Shown: positions 17,979 through 26,837 of the stretch, in pieces
How positions within the stretch are numbered: position 1 is the first letter of the stretch
How the letters are laid out: the number at the start of each line of letters is the position of its first letter
Assembly (NCBI RefSeq): GCF_000424325.1
Contig: NZ_AUJR01000023.1
Coordinates: 1 to 64,000, forward strand
Reading direction: 5' to 3'
DNA from: [Clostridium] clostridioforme AGR2157
GTDB taxonomy: Bacteria; Bacillota; Clostridia; Lachnospirales; Lachnospiraceae
DNA length: 64,000 nucleotides
The notes under the pieces: model-generated
Told to the model about the DNA's origin: nothing
What the model saw: only the letters and a program-made list of their open reading frames with translations
The model's database searches: none
Made by a program: the position numbers and the translations under genes

Positions 17979-18074
17979 CAGGCAGACGGCGGGAGAACGG
18001 TTTTCAGACACGCCCCGGACATAGATTCTGAGAAACCAATGAAATAAATGATGGAATAAAGAGAGGAACGGATT

Positions 18075-19379
18075 ATGATTTTGATTCGCGCAGGACGGGT
18101 CCTGGGACCCGCAGAAGGGCTGGATATAAAGGCGGATGTGGTTTTGGACGGTGACAGGATTGCCGGGATATTTCCGGCGGACCAGGGCGGAGCAGAGGGA
18201 GCGCCCGGCTTTAGCCCGCGGGAGAGGACGTATGAGCAGATAATCGAGGCAGAGGGACTGGTGGCAGCGCCGGGACTGGTGGATGTCCATGTGCATTTTC
18301 GCGATCCGGGCCCCACGTACAAGGAGGACATCCATACAGGGGCAAGGGCTGCTGCAAAGGGCGGTTTCACCACGGTTGTGTGTATGGCCAACACCAATCC
18401 CATTGTGGATAACGAGGAAACCCTGCGCTATGTGCTGGAAGAGGGAAAAAAGACAGGCATCCATGTGTTAAGCTGCGCCGCTGTGTCAAAGGGATTCGCA
18501 GGCAGGGAGCTGACCGACATGGAGGGACTTCTGACGGCCGGGGCAGCGGGATTTACGGATGACGGAATCCCCCTGATGGAGGGGACGTTTGTCAGGGCGG
18601 CCATGGAGGAAGCGGCCAGATTGGATACGGTTCTCAGCTTCCATGAGGAAGATAAGCATTTTATCAGGGAAAATGGAATTAACCACGGCAGGATTTCGGA
18701 TGAACTGGGAATCTACGGCTCTCCGGCCCTGGCAGAGGATTCCCTGGTGGCCAGGGACTGCATGATAGCCCTGGATACAGGGGCAACCGTGGACATCCAG
18801 CATATCAGCTCAGGGCATTCCGTGGAGATGGTGCGCCTGGCCAAGAAGCTGGGGGCAAAGGTATGGGCCGAGGTGACGCCCCACCATTTTACCCTGACAG
18901 AGGAAGCCGTGTTAAAGCACGGAACCCTGGCTAAGATGAACCCGCCGTTAAGGACAGAGACAGACAGGCAGATGCTGATTGAGGGACTTAAGGATGGAAC
19001 CATTGACATGATTGCCACGGACCATGCGCCCCACAGCAGGGAGGAAAAGGAGCGGCCCCTGACCCAGGCGCCCAGCGGCATACTGGGACTGGAGACTGCC
19101 CTGGCCCTGGGAATCACCAATTTGGTGAAGGCAGGCCATCTCACGCTAATGGAGCTCATGGAAAAGATGAGCCTTAATCCGGCCAGACTGTATAAGCTGG
19201 ACTGCGGGCGCATGGAAGCAGGAGCGCCGGCGGATTTGGTGCTTTTTGATGCGGACAGGCAGTGGACGGTGGAAGGGTTTGAATCCAAGTCAGCCAACAG
19301 CCCCTTCCTGGGCGAGACATTGACGGGCAAGGTAATGTATACGGTTTGCAAAGGAAGGGTGGTTTATGGAGAACGGTAA
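18075..19379 (+). CDS. pyrC: Dihydroorotase
   Basis: The 434-residue amidohydrolase has the metal-binding VDVHVHFRDPGPTYKED, a segment MANTNP that lines the dihydroorotate site, and DHAPHSREEKE near residue 315. Together these identify class I dihydroorotase (about 430 residues). It closes carbamoyl-aspartate to dihydroorotate in pyrimidine synthesis. No other pyr gene is adjacent in this window. The 3' end overlaps a decayed HAD gene by 14 bases. Confidence 0.93.
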   Translation: MILIRAGRVLGPAEGLDIKADVVLDGDRIAGIFPADQGGAEGAPGFSPRERTYEQIIEAEGLVAAPGLVDVHVHFRDPGPTYKEDIHTGARAAAKGGFTTVVCMANTNPIVDNEETLRYVLEEGKKTGIHVLSCAAVSKGFAGRELTDMEGLLTAGAAGFTDDGIPLMEGTFVRAAMEEAARLDTVLSFHEEDKHFIRENGINHGRISDELGIYGSPALAEDSLVARDCMIALDTGATVDIQHISSGHSVEMVRLAKKLGAKVWAEVTPHHFTLTEEAVLKHGTLAKMNPPLRTETDRQMLIEGLKDGTIDMIATDHAPHSREEKERPLTQAPSGILGLETALALGITNLVKAGHLTLMELMEKMSLNPARLYKLDCGRMEAGAPADLVLFDADRQWTVEGFESKSANSPFLGETLTGKVMYTVCKGRVVYGER

Positions 19380-19694
19380 ACGGAAGTTTGATGTGATTCT
19401 TCTGGATGTGGACGGTTTCGCTTTTGGATTTTGGCATGTCTGAGAGGCAGGGCATGAAGGTGGTCCTTGAACAGTATGGATTTGAGCCCACAGAGGAACG
19501 TCTTTTGCTGTACCATGAAATCAATGAGGGATTCTGGTCCGCCTTTGAGCGGGGGGAAGTGACCAAGGATGATTTGGTGTGGCAGAGGTTTGAGGCGTTT
19601 TTTGGCCGTCTACGGGACATCGTCCACCCAGTACAAGCGGCTGGCTGCTTCCGGCCTGGACGGCTTCATTAAGGAGCTTATGAATTTTTTGTAG
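19366..19694 (+). pseudogene. Broken HAD-superfamily phosphatase gene (YjjG-like)
   Basis: The gene starts with an ATG inside the pyrC end, and VILLDVDG gives the HAD nucleophile motif. An extra base near 19420 then shifts the frame. The next frame continues with LLDFGMSERQGMKVVLEQYG and GEVTKDDLVWQRFEAFFGRL, as in YjjG-type nucleotidases. After about 75 residues the sequence jumps to a C-terminal-looking tail, YKRLAASGLDGFIKELMNFL, so the middle is missing. With a frameshift and a large internal deletion, the gene is not functional. Confidence 0.8.
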
Positions 19695-19770
19695 GCTCCT
19701 GTTTTGCCCTGATTTTTGGGGAGGGGGACAGTGCCGCGGATCTTTGTCGGTTTTTCCATATAAAATGTCC

Positions 19771-19799
19771 TTTACACAGACGCTTTAGTGTGCTAATAT
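19771..19799 (+). promoter_or_regulatory. Promoter of the amino-acid ABC transporter operon
   Basis: TTTACA and TAATAT are separated by exactly 17 bases and lie about 70 bases before the binding-protein start. Confidence 0.75.
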
Positions 19800-19868
19800 G
19801 ATAGCGTGTCAAAAGAGCATAAGGAGCCGCTGGACCCGAAACAGCGGAAAAAGAGGAGGACGTATATA

Positions 19869-20762
19869 ATGAAAAAAAGACTTTTTAGCCTGGCCCTTGC
19901 ATCTGTGATGGCATTATCCCTGGCAGGATGCGGCGGTTCACAGAAAGCAGCCACAGCGGCAGAGACAAAGGCAGAAACCGCGCAGACAGCAGCAGACACC
20001 TCTGCCAAGGCTGAGGATGCAGCCACGGAGGCGGACACAAAGGCAGAGGCCGCTGCAGGAAGCGCAGGAGGAACATTGATAGTAGGATTTGACCAGGATT
20101 TCCCGCCTATGGGATTCATGGGAGACGACGGTGAATATACAGGATTTGACCTGGAGCTGGCCCAGGAGGTGGCAAAGCGTCTGGGACTGGAGTACAAGGC
20201 ACAGCCCATTGCATGGGATTCCAAGGACATGGAGCTGGAGGCAGGCAACATTGACTGTATCTGGAACGGATTTACCATGACAGGGCGTGAGGACGACTAT
20301 ACATGGACAGAGCCGTACATGGCCAACACCCAGGTATTTGTTGTGGCTAAGGATTCCGGTATAGCCAGCCAGGCGGACCTGGCAGGCAAGATTGTAGAGT
20401 GCCAGGTGGATTCTTCCGCAGAGGCAGCGTTAAAGGAAGTCCCCGACCTGACAGCTACCTTCAAGCAGCTGCTTACCACGGCTGATTATAACTCAGCTTT
20501 CATGGATTTGGAGCAGGGCGCGGTGGACGCCATAGCCATGGACGTAATCGTGGCCGGATATCAGATTCAGCAGAGAAACGCAGACTTCGTTATCCTGGAG
20601 GACAGCCTGTCCGCAGAGGAGTACGGAGTTGGATTCAAGAAGGGCAACACGGAGCTTCGTGACAAGGTACAGGCTACCCTGGAAGAGATGGCTGCGGACG
20701 GCACACTTAAGTCCATATCTGAGAAATGGTTTGGCGAGGACGTAACTACGATTGGTAAGTAA
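19869..20762 (+). CDS. Amino-acid ABC transporter substrate-binding lipoprotein
   Basis: The 297-residue protein starts MKKRLFSLALA with lipobox LAGC, so it is a membrane-anchored lipoprotein. An Ala/Glu/Thr-rich linker follows, and then a family-3 solute-binding domain (GFDQDFPPMGF, YTGFDLELAQEVAKRLG). This family binds polar amino acids such as glutamine, arginine or cystine. I use the ATG at 19869 because GAGGAGG precedes it; the frame extends upstream without a ribosome site. Permease and ATPase genes follow. Confidence 0.93.
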   Translation: MKKRLFSLALASVMALSLAGCGGSQKAATAAETKAETAQTAADTSAKAEDAATEADTKAEAAAGSAGGTLIVGFDQDFPPMGFMGDDGEYTGFDLELAQEVAKRLGLEYKAQPIAWDSKDMELEAGNIDCIWNGFTMTGREDDYTWTEPYMANTQVFVVAKDSGIASQADLAGKIVECQVDSSAEAALKEVPDLTATFKQLLTTADYNSAFMDLEQGAVDAIAMDVIVAGYQIQQRNADFVILEDSLSAEEYGVGFKKGNTELRDKVQATLEEMAADGTLKSISEKWFGEDVTTIGK

Positions 20763-20763
20763 T

Positions 20764-20830
20764 AAAGGCCGCTGTCTGGACCTGCTGTCCTGCCGGATAA
20801 TCCGGCGGCAGCTTGTTCCACAGCGGCTTT
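20764..20830 (+). terminator. Intercistronic hairpin / partial terminator after the binding-protein gene
   Basis: AAAGGCCGCTGT pairs with ACAGCGGCTTT around an inner GC-rich hairpin (TGCCGGA/TCCGGCGG), and the structure ends in TTTAT. Position and shape fit an attenuating or mRNA-stabilising hairpin that keeps binding-protein levels above permease levels. Confidence 0.6.
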
Positions 20831-20864
20831 ATACGGCATAAATATTAAAGGCAGGTACGAAGTT

Positions 20865-21524
20865 ATGGGTAAAATGACAATTGAACAGATGATGATTCAG
20901 TTGGCAGGAGGTATGGGAACCAGTATCCAGATATTCCTGGTGACACTTATATTTTCCCTTCCACTGGGCCTTTTGGTGGCCTTTGGGCGCATGTCCAAAA
21001 ACCGGCTGCTTCAGGCCATTGTCAAGGTATACATATCCATAATGAGAGGTACGCCCCTGATGCTGCAGCTCATGGTGGTGTATTTCGGACCCTATTATCT
21101 GTTCCGCATCAAGGTGGGCAGCGGCTACCGGCTGTGGGCCACCTTCATTGGATTTGTAATCAACTATGCTGCCTATTTTGCTGAAATCTACAGAAGCGGC
21201 ATCCAGTCCATGCCTGTGGGCCAGTACGAGGCGGCTCAGATTCTGGGCTACAGCCGGTTCCAGACCTTTTTCAAAATCATACTGCCCCAGGTCATCAAAC
21301 GGATTCTTCCGTCTGTGACCAACGAGGTCATCACCCTGGTCAAGGACACCTCCCTGGCCTTTACTCTCAGCGTGGCGGAGATGTTCTCCATAGCCAAAGC
21401 CCTGGCAGCGTCCCAGACCAACATGATTCCCTTTGTGGCCGCCGGTCTGTTCTACTATATTTTCAACCTGGTAGTGGCAGTTGGAATGGAGTGGGTTGAG
21501 AAAAAAATGGATTATTACCGTTAG
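20865..21524 (+). CDS. Amino-acid ABC transporter permease (HisM family)
   Basis: The 219-residue membrane protein is of the HisM/GlnP type with about five hydrophobic segments. The cytoplasmic EAA loop is [23 protein letters not shown], the ATPase contact (its Glu-Ala-Ala core near residue 123). It lies between the binding protein and the ATPase of the same operon. Confidence 0.93.
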   Translation: MGKMTIEQMMIQLAGGMGTSIQIFLVTLIFSLPLGLLVAFGRMSKNRLLQAIVKVYISIMRGTPLMLQLMVVYFGPYYLFRIKVGSGYRLWATFIGFVINYAAYFAEIYRSGIQSMPVGQYEAAQILGYSRFQTFFKIILPQVIKRILPSVTNEVITLVKDTSLAFTLSVAEMFSIAKALAASQTNMIPFVAAGLFYYIFNLVVAVGMEWVEKKMDYYR

Positions 21525-21544
21525 GAACAGGAGGATTGTGGATT

Positions 21545-22309
21545 ATGAAGCTGCTGGAATTAAATCATGTGGAAAAGTCATTTGACGGCCTGAGCGTCAT
21601 AAAGGATATATCCCTCAGTGTGGAGGAGGGGGAAATCGTGTCTGTCATCGGTCCTTCCGGTTCGGGAAAATCCACCCTGCTGCGGTGCGCTACCATGCTG
21701 GAGACCATGGACAGCGGGGAAGTGATATACCTGGGAAAGCGGGCGGCCTGGACAGAGGACGGAAAGGCCGTGTACGCGTCAAAGAAGGATTTAAAGGAAA
21801 TTCAGAGCCAGTATGGACTGGTATTCCAGAATTTCAACCTGTTCCCCCACTACTCTGTCATGAAGAACATCACGGATGCTCCCATCCATGTGCAGAAAAG
21901 GGATAAGGCGCAGGTATATGAGGAAGCCAGGGCACTGCTTAGGAAGATGGGTCTGGAGGATAAGGAAAATGCGTTTCCATGCCAGCTGTCCGGCGGCCAG
22001 TGCCAGCGAGTGGCCATTGCCAGGGCATTGGCGCTGAATCCCAAGATACTGTTTTTTGACGAACCCACCTCGGCCCTGGACCCGGAGCTGACCGGGGAGG
22101 TTCTTAAGGTGATTAAGTCCCTGGCAGACCTTGACATCGCCATGGTCATAGTCACCCATGAGATGGCCTTTGCAAGGGATATATCGGACCGCGTGGTATT
22201 CATGGCGGGCGGCGTTATTGTGGAGGAGGGGACGCCGGAGCAGGTGTTTGCTTCGGATAATGAGAGGACCCAGAGCTTTTTGGGGCGGTATGGGGCTTTG
22301 CTGGATTAA
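21545..22309 (+). CDS. Amino-acid ABC transporter ATP-binding protein (GlnQ family)
   Basis: The 254-residue ABC ATPase has Walker [11 protein letters not shown]-loop [10 protein letters not shown], signature [15 protein letters not shown], Walker [16 protein letters not shown] and switch His in [14 protein letters not shown]. The pattern is that of polar amino-acid transporters. I use the ATG at 21545, with AGGAGG ten bases upstream, rather than a TTG three codons earlier. A structured region at 22377-22467 may end the operon. Confidence 0.94.
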   Translation: MKLLELNHVEKSFDGLSVIKDISLSVEEGEIVSVIGPSGSGKSTLLRCATMLETMDSGEVIYLGKRAAWTEDGKAVYASKKDLKEIQSQYGLVFQNFNLFPHYSVMKNITDAPIHVQKRDKAQVYEEARALLRKMGLEDKENAFPCQLSGGQCQRVAIARALALNPKILFFDEPTSALDPELTGEVLKVIKSLADLDIAMVIVTHEMAFARDISDRVVFMAGGVIVEEGTPEQVFASDNERTQSFLGRYGALLD

Positions 22310-22376
22310 TTTTAAACAATATGATATTCACAGACAGATACTATAAGAGGCATCTATGTAGCTTTTTGGTTTAGCT

Positions 22377-22467
22377 GCACTATCTGACGATAGAGAAAGA
22401 ATAAGGCGTATGGAGCTATCCATATCCCATAACCTTTCGATAGCGTTCAAATAGTGCGGTTTTTTTT
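22377..22467 (+). terminator. Long imperfect hairpin ending in a T-run
   Basis: GCACTAT at 22377 pairs with ATAGTGC ending at 22457. There are further matching blocks inside (GATAG with AAAG against CTTTCGATAGC) and a small apical hairpin (TATGGA/TCCATA); GGTTTTTTTT follows. It could terminate the amino-acid ABC operon. It also overlaps a transposase remnant on the other strand, whose lysine codons create the T-run, so it may instead be the structured end of that element. Confidence 0.4.
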
Positions 22468-22543
22468 GTGGTAAACTTCTAAAACCATCATAGAAGTGCC
22501 ACACTCCGGGCATCTGAGCGGATCATTGGACAAATTTAAGGCG
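22416..22543 (-). pseudogene. Transposase C-terminal remnant
   Basis: The minus-strand reading gives DPLRCPECGTSMMVLEVYHKK and, after a -1 shift in a run of eight A, ALFERYRKVMGYG and a stop. A CxxC zinc-ribbon-like end followed by RYRKVMGYG resembles the C-terminus of transposases seen in clostridial insertion sequences (IS91-like, from memory). Only about 40 residues remain. The family assignment is tentative. Confidence 0.5.
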
Positions 22544-22739
22544 CACTTTCAGTTGGATAATATGCATATATAAATATTGAAAATATAGTAAAAAATATGC
22601 AATAGTTCAGAATAACAAAAGAAATGTAAGAATAACAAATGGAAAAATGCACAGTAAAATCATATAATACGACTATCGGAGGTAAAAACTCCCAATGAAT
22701 ACGTGAACTGAAAATATGATATAAAAGGAGAGGTGTATT

Positions 22740-23864
22740 ATGAAGAAACGGTTTTTAGCAGCTTCACTGGCAACAATGATGATTTTAAGCCTGGCAGCTT
22801 GCGGCGGCGAAAAGGCGGCCGATATCACGGCAGCTCCTGCAGCCACAGAGGCGCCGGCTGATACCAAGGCTGAGGACAAGGCAGAGGAGACCAAGGCAGA
22901 GGCTAAAGCCGCAGGCGAGAAGGCTCCTGAGGATTATAAGGGAACCGTAGTGGTATATTCGCCCCATGACGCAGATCCTCTGAATGCAGGCGTTAACCTG
23001 TTCATGGAGAAATATCCCAATGTTAAGGTTGAGGTAGTGGCGGCAGGTACCGGCGAGCTGTGCAACCGTATTGCTGCCGAGACAGCCAATCCCATCGCGG
23101 ATGTACTGTGGGGCGGAGGCGCTGACTCCCTGGCAGCTTTCAAGGAATATTTTGAGCCCTATGTATGCGCTAACGACGAATTCATAGGCGCTGCTTACAA
23201 GGACCCGGACGGACTGTGGATTGGCGAGAGTCCGCTGCCAATGGTTATCTTCTATAACAAGGACCTGATTGAGAAGGACGGCCTGACCATTCCTGAGACA
23301 TGGGAAGACCTGACAAAGCCTGAGTGGAAGGGCAAGATTGCGTACTGTCTGCCATCCAAATCAGGTTCCGCTTATACACAGTTATGTACCATGATTCTGG
23401 GCCATGGCGGCAAGGAAGACGGATGGGATTTCATCAAGAAATTATATGATAACCTGGACGGAAAGATTGTTGACTCTTCAGGCAAGTGCCATAAGATGGT
23501 GGCTGACGGAGAGTTCTATGTAGGACTGACCCTGGAGAAGGCTGCTGTGCAGTACAAGGATGACCCGTCTGTAGGATTTGCATATCCTAAGGATGGAACC
23601 AGCGCTGTACCGGATGGCGTGGCCCTGGTTAAGGGATGCCCCAATGAGGAGAACGCTAAGCTGTTTATTGATTTCGTTACATCCAAAGAGTGCCAGACAG
23701 AGCAGAGTGGAAATTGGGGACGCCGTCCTGTAAGAAGCGACATGGAAGTTGGGGAAGGCATGGCTAAACTGGAAGATATTCCGCTGGTTGACTATGATTT
23801 TGACTGGGCAGCCAATGAGAAGGAAGTCATCATTGAGCGCTTCAATGACATCATGGTAGATTAA
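22740..23864 (+). CDS. Solute-binding lipoprotein, AfuA/FbpA family (possible sugar-phosphate binding)
   Basis: The 374-residue protein has a lipoprotein signal (lipobox LAAC) and an Ala/Glu/Lys-rich linker. A family-1 solute-binding domain follows (GTVVVYSPHDADPL, VLWGGGADSLAAF, AYPKDGTSAVPDG). Such proteins are usually labelled Fe3+-binding, but the adjacent Tyr-Tyr pair that binds iron in FbpA is not apparent. AfuA of the same family binds hexose phosphates. A phosphohexomutase gene and an HptASR-like sensor lie in the same block, so sugar-phosphate uptake is my preferred reading. The ribosome site is AAAAGGAGAGG. Iron or another anion remains possible. Confidence 0.85.
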   Translation: MKKRFLAASLATMMILSLAACGGEKAADITAAPAATEAPADTKAEDKAEETKAEAKAAGEKAPEDYKGTVVVYSPHDADPLNAGVNLFMEKYPNVKVEVVAAGTGELCNRIAAETANPIADVLWGGGADSLAAFKEYFEPYVCANDEFIGAAYKDPDGLWIGESPLPMVIFYNKDLIEKDGLTIPETWEDLTKPEWKGKIAYCLPSKSGSAYTQLCTMILGHGGKEDGWDFIKKLYDNLDGKIVDSSGKCHKMVADGEFYVGLTLEKAAVQYKDDPSVGFAYPKDGTSAVPDGVALVKGCPNEENAKLFIDFVTSKECQTEQSGNWGRRPVRSDMEVGEGMAKLEDIPLVDYDFDWAANEKEVIIERFNDIMVD

Positions 23865-23921
23865 AACTGTGGGAGTATTGCGTATATATAAGCAGTAGAG
23901 ATATAGAATCAGAGTAACACG

Positions 23922-23965
23922 GTGAAAAGGCTGTCCGGACCCGGAAGGGCGGGACAGTCTTTCAC
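23922..23965 (+). terminator. Intercistronic hairpin after the binding-protein gene
   Basis: GTGAAAAGGCTGTCC pairs with GGGACAGTCTTTCAC around a GC-rich loop, between the binding-protein and ATPase genes. As in the amino-acid transporter operon, it sits directly after the lipoprotein gene. It has no strong T-run, so it may stabilise the upstream mRNA more than end transcription. Confidence 0.55.
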
Positions 23966-24042
23966 GTAAAGGGTATAATTGTATCGGGATTGGAAGATGG
24001 GCCGGGAGACAGGCAGCGTCAGCATATAAGGAGGAAACTGGT

Positions 24043-25122
24043 ATGAGCCATGATGTTATCATAAAGGACGCCGTTAAGAGGTACGGTGATTTTACAGCGT
24101 TAAAGGGAGTGAATCTGGAGATAAAACAGGGCGAATTTTTTACACTGTTAGGGCCCTCCGGATGCGGCAAGACCACGTTGCTTAGAATGATAGCGGGTTT
24201 TAACAGCGTGGATGGCGGAGAGATCTGCTTCGACGACAAGGTTATCAATAACCTGGAGGCCCACAAAAGGGATATCGGCATGGTGTTTCAGAACTATGCC
24301 ATTTTCCCCCATCTGACCGTGGCAGAAAATGTGGCCTATGGCTTAAAGGCAAAGAAATATCCCAAAGACCAGATTCCCGGCAAGGTGGAGGAGGCCCTTG
24401 ACCTGGTTCAGATTAAGAATCTGAAAGACAGAAGGCCCAACGAGCTGTCAGGCGGGCAGCAGCAGAGGGTGGCCCTGGCAAGGGCATTTGTCATAGAGCC
24501 TGGCGTGCTGCTGATGGATGAACCGCTGTCCAATCTGGATGCAAAGCTCAGGGTGCAGATGAGGACGGTGATCAAAAAGCTGCAGCGCCGGCTGGGAATC
24601 ACCACCATCTACGTGACCCATGACCAGGAGGAGGCACTGGCCATCTCTGACCGTATAGCGGTCATCAAAGAGGGCGAGGTGATGCAGGTGGGCTCCCCGG
24701 AGAGTATATACAAAAAACCACAGAATACATTTGTGGCAGGATTCATAGGGGTCTCCAATTTCGTGGAATGTGATGTGAACGGTGAAAATCCGGCAGCAGC
24801 AGTTCTTGACATTAAGGGCGAATGCACGATTACATGCAGTCTGAATGCTCCCTTTAAGGGAAAGGGAATCATTTCAGCCAGGCCGGAGCAGCTGTTCTTT
24901 GACGAAAAGGAAGGTCTGCCGGGAAAAATCGTGATCTCCACCTTCCTGGGAGATTTCATTGAATATGAGATTGGATTGGATAACGGACAGACCGTACAGC
25001 TCAACGAGTACACGAAGGATGTCCGGGAGCTGCGCCCGGACGGACAGCGGGTCAAGGTCAACTTCGATATCAACGCGGTAGGAGTTTACGACGCCCGGAC
25101 CCAGGAGGTGATTTCATGGTAA
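24043..25122 (+). CDS. ABC transporter ATP-binding protein (AfuC/FbpC/PotA type)
   Basis: The 359-residue ATPase has Walker A GPSGCGKTT, signature LSGGQQQRVALARAF, Walker B VLLMDEPLSNLDAKL and switch His in VTHDQEEALAISDR. A C-terminal TOBE-like regulatory domain covers about residues 235-355. This is the CUT1/MOI type used with family-1 binding proteins. It overlaps the permease gene by seven bases. The ribosome site is AAGGAGGAAAC. Confidence 0.93.
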   Translation: MSHDVIIKDAVKRYGDFTALKGVNLEIKQGEFFTLLGPSGCGKTTLLRMIAGFNSVDGGEICFDDKVINNLEAHKRDIGMVFQNYAIFPHLTVAENVAYGLKAKKYPKDQIPGKVEEALDLVQIKNLKDRRPNELSGGQQQRVALARAFVIEPGVLLMDEPLSNLDAKLRVQMRTVIKKLQRRLGITTIYVTHDQEEALAISDRIAVIKEGEVMQVGSPESIYKKPQNTFVAGFIGVSNFVECDVNGENPAAAVLDIKGECTITCSLNAPFKGKGIISARPEQLFFDEKEGLPGKIVISTFLGDFIEYEIGLDNGQTVQLNEYTKDVRELRPDGQRVKVNFDINAVGVYDARTQEVISW

Positions 25123-26768
25123 AGTCGCAAAAAAAGCTGGACTTTTGGTTCTGGGTCAAGGTACTGGTAGTGGGATTTATGCTGATTTTCCTGTTTTACC
25201 CGTTCTGTACCCTGATAACACGAAGCTTCTTTTCAAAAAACGCAGCCGGTTTTACCCTGGAGAACTATGTCCGGTTCTTTACAAAAAAATACTATTACAA
25301 TGCCCTTGGGCGAAGCCTGTTCGTGTCCGTAGTCACTACCCTCACAACCTTGGTGGTGGGTGTGCCCATCGCCTATGTCATGTCCAGATATAATGTGGTG
25401 GGAAAAAGGTTCATCCACATTTTCATCATCATGAGCCTTATGAGCCCGCCGTTTATCGGGGCTTACAGCTGGATTACACTGTTTGGACGCTCCGGTTTTA
25501 TCACCAGCCTGTTTGCAGATATCGGCATCCATCTGCCCAGTATTTACGGCAAGATGGGTATTATCATCGTATTTACCTTTAAGCTGTTCCCCTATGTGTA
25601 TCTGTACGCCTCAGGCGCCATGGGAAGCATTGATTCCAGCCTGGAGGAGGCCGCGGAGAATCTGGGAAGCAATAAGTTTCGCAGGCTGTGGACCATTACC
25701 CTGCCAGTGGTGCTTCCGTCCATCGCGGCAGGGGCCATCATGGTATTCATGACCAGTCTGGCTGATTTCGGAACACCCATGCTCATCGGCGAGGGCTACA
25801 TGGTCCTTCCGGTTCTGGTATACAATGAATACATGAGTGAGATTGGCGGCAACGCCCACCTGGCCAGCGCATTGTCTGTTATCATCGTAATCTGTTCCGC
25901 CACGGTGCTGCTGGTGCAGAAGTATTATGTATCTAGAAAGAATTACGTCATGACAGCCATGCGTCCCCCCAAGGAAGAAGTGCTTCACGGATTCAAGCGT
26001 TTCCTGGTCACATTCCCTGTGATGATGGTTACCTTTGTGGGAATCCTGCCTCAGATTGTGGTGCTCATCACCAGCTTTATCAAATGTGATTTCACGGGCT
26101 TCCGGAAAGGGTTCAGCCTGGGCAGCTATATCACCATATTTAACCGCCTGTGGACCAACATCAGGAATACCTTTGTATTTTCCACTGTTGCCATTGTGTT
26201 CATCATAGCGCTGGGTATGCTGATTTCCTATATTGTGGTCCGCCAGAAGGGCGTGGCCGGGCAGCTGATGGACTTAATTATTATGTTCCCATTTGTCATT
26301 CCCGGAGCTGTTCTTGGTATCAGCTTAATCGTCGCATTCAATAAGCCTCCGGTGGTTCTTACAGGTACGGCCCTGATCATCATTATCGCCTTTGTGGTCA
26401 GAAAGTTACCCTATACGGTGCGGTCCGGAAGCGCCTTCCTGCAGCAGCTGGACCCAAGTGTGGAGGAGGCGTCCATCAGTCTGGGAGTGTCACCCATGAA
26501 GACCTTCGGCAAGGTGACCGCTAGGCTCATGGCGCCCGGTGTCCTGTCCGGAGCCATCCTCAGCTGGATTACCTGTATCAATGAGCTGTCATCCAGCGTT
26601 ATGCTCTATGGCGGCAAGACAAGTACCATCTCCGTAGCTATCTATACTGAGGTGGTCCGCAACAGCTATGGCACGGCCGCTGCGCTGGCATCGATTCTGA
26701 CTGTGAGCACGGTTGTCATGCTGCTGATATTCCTGAAGGTGAGCAAAGGAAAGGTGTCAATCGTGTAG
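25116..26768 (+). CDS. ABC transporter permease, fused two-domain (AfuB/FbpB type)
   Basis: The 550-residue membrane protein has two permease halves, each with an EAA-type loop. The first is SLEEAAENLGSNKFRRLWTI near residue 175. The second is VEEASISLGVSPMKTFGKVT near residue 450. The tandem fusion and length are typical of FbpB/AfuB permeases. It completes the transporter begun at 22740 and is followed by a clear terminator. Confidence 0.92.
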   Translation: MVKSQKKLDFWFWVKVLVVGFMLIFLFYPFCTLITRSFFSKNAAGFTLENYVRFFTKKYYYNALGRSLFVSVVTTLTTLVVGVPIAYVMSRYNVVGKRFIHIFIIMSLMSPPFIGAYSWITLFGRSGFITSLFADIGIHLPSIYGKMGIIIVFTFKLFPYVYLYASGAMGSIDSSLEEAAENLGSNKFRRLWTITLPVVLPSIAAGAIMVFMTSLADFGTPMLIGEGYMVLPVLVYNEYMSEIGGNAHLASALSVIIVICSATVLLVQKYYVSRKNYVMTAMRPPKEEVLHGFKRFLVTFPVMMVTFVGILPQIVVLITSFIKCDFTGFRKGFSLGSYITIFNRLWTNIRNTFVFSTVAIVFIIALGMLISYIVVRQKGVAGQLMDLIIMFPFVIPGAVLGISLIVAFNKPPVVLTGTALIIIIAFVVRKLPYTVRSGSAFLQQLDPSVEEASISLGVSPMKTFGKVTARLMAPGVLSGAILSWITCINELSSSVMLYGGKTSTISVAIYTEVVRNSYGTAAALASILTVSTVVMLLIFLKVSKGKVSIV

Positions 26769-26775
26769 TATGTGC

Positions 26776-26813
26776 AAAAGCCTGAAGCGTTTTGTGGAAA
26801 CCTTCAGGCTTTT
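26776..26813 (+). terminator. Rho-independent terminator after the transporter operon
   Basis: AAAAGCCTGAAG and CTTCAGGCTTTT form a perfect 12-bp stem with a 14-base loop, ending in T residues just after the permease stop. Confidence 0.88.
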
Positions 26814-26837
26814 ATGAGGAAAATGAGGAGAAAACAT

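Noticed and set aside
17205-18464. Minus-strand frame of 419 codons opposite the MBL hydrolase and pyrC
   Set aside because: Both plus-strand genes have clear family motifs; the antisense product has no recognisable domain.
22740-26768. Plain Fe3+ uptake system
   Set aside because: Family resemblance alone supports it; the neighbourhood and the missing Tyr-Tyr pair favour sugar phosphate, though iron is not excluded.
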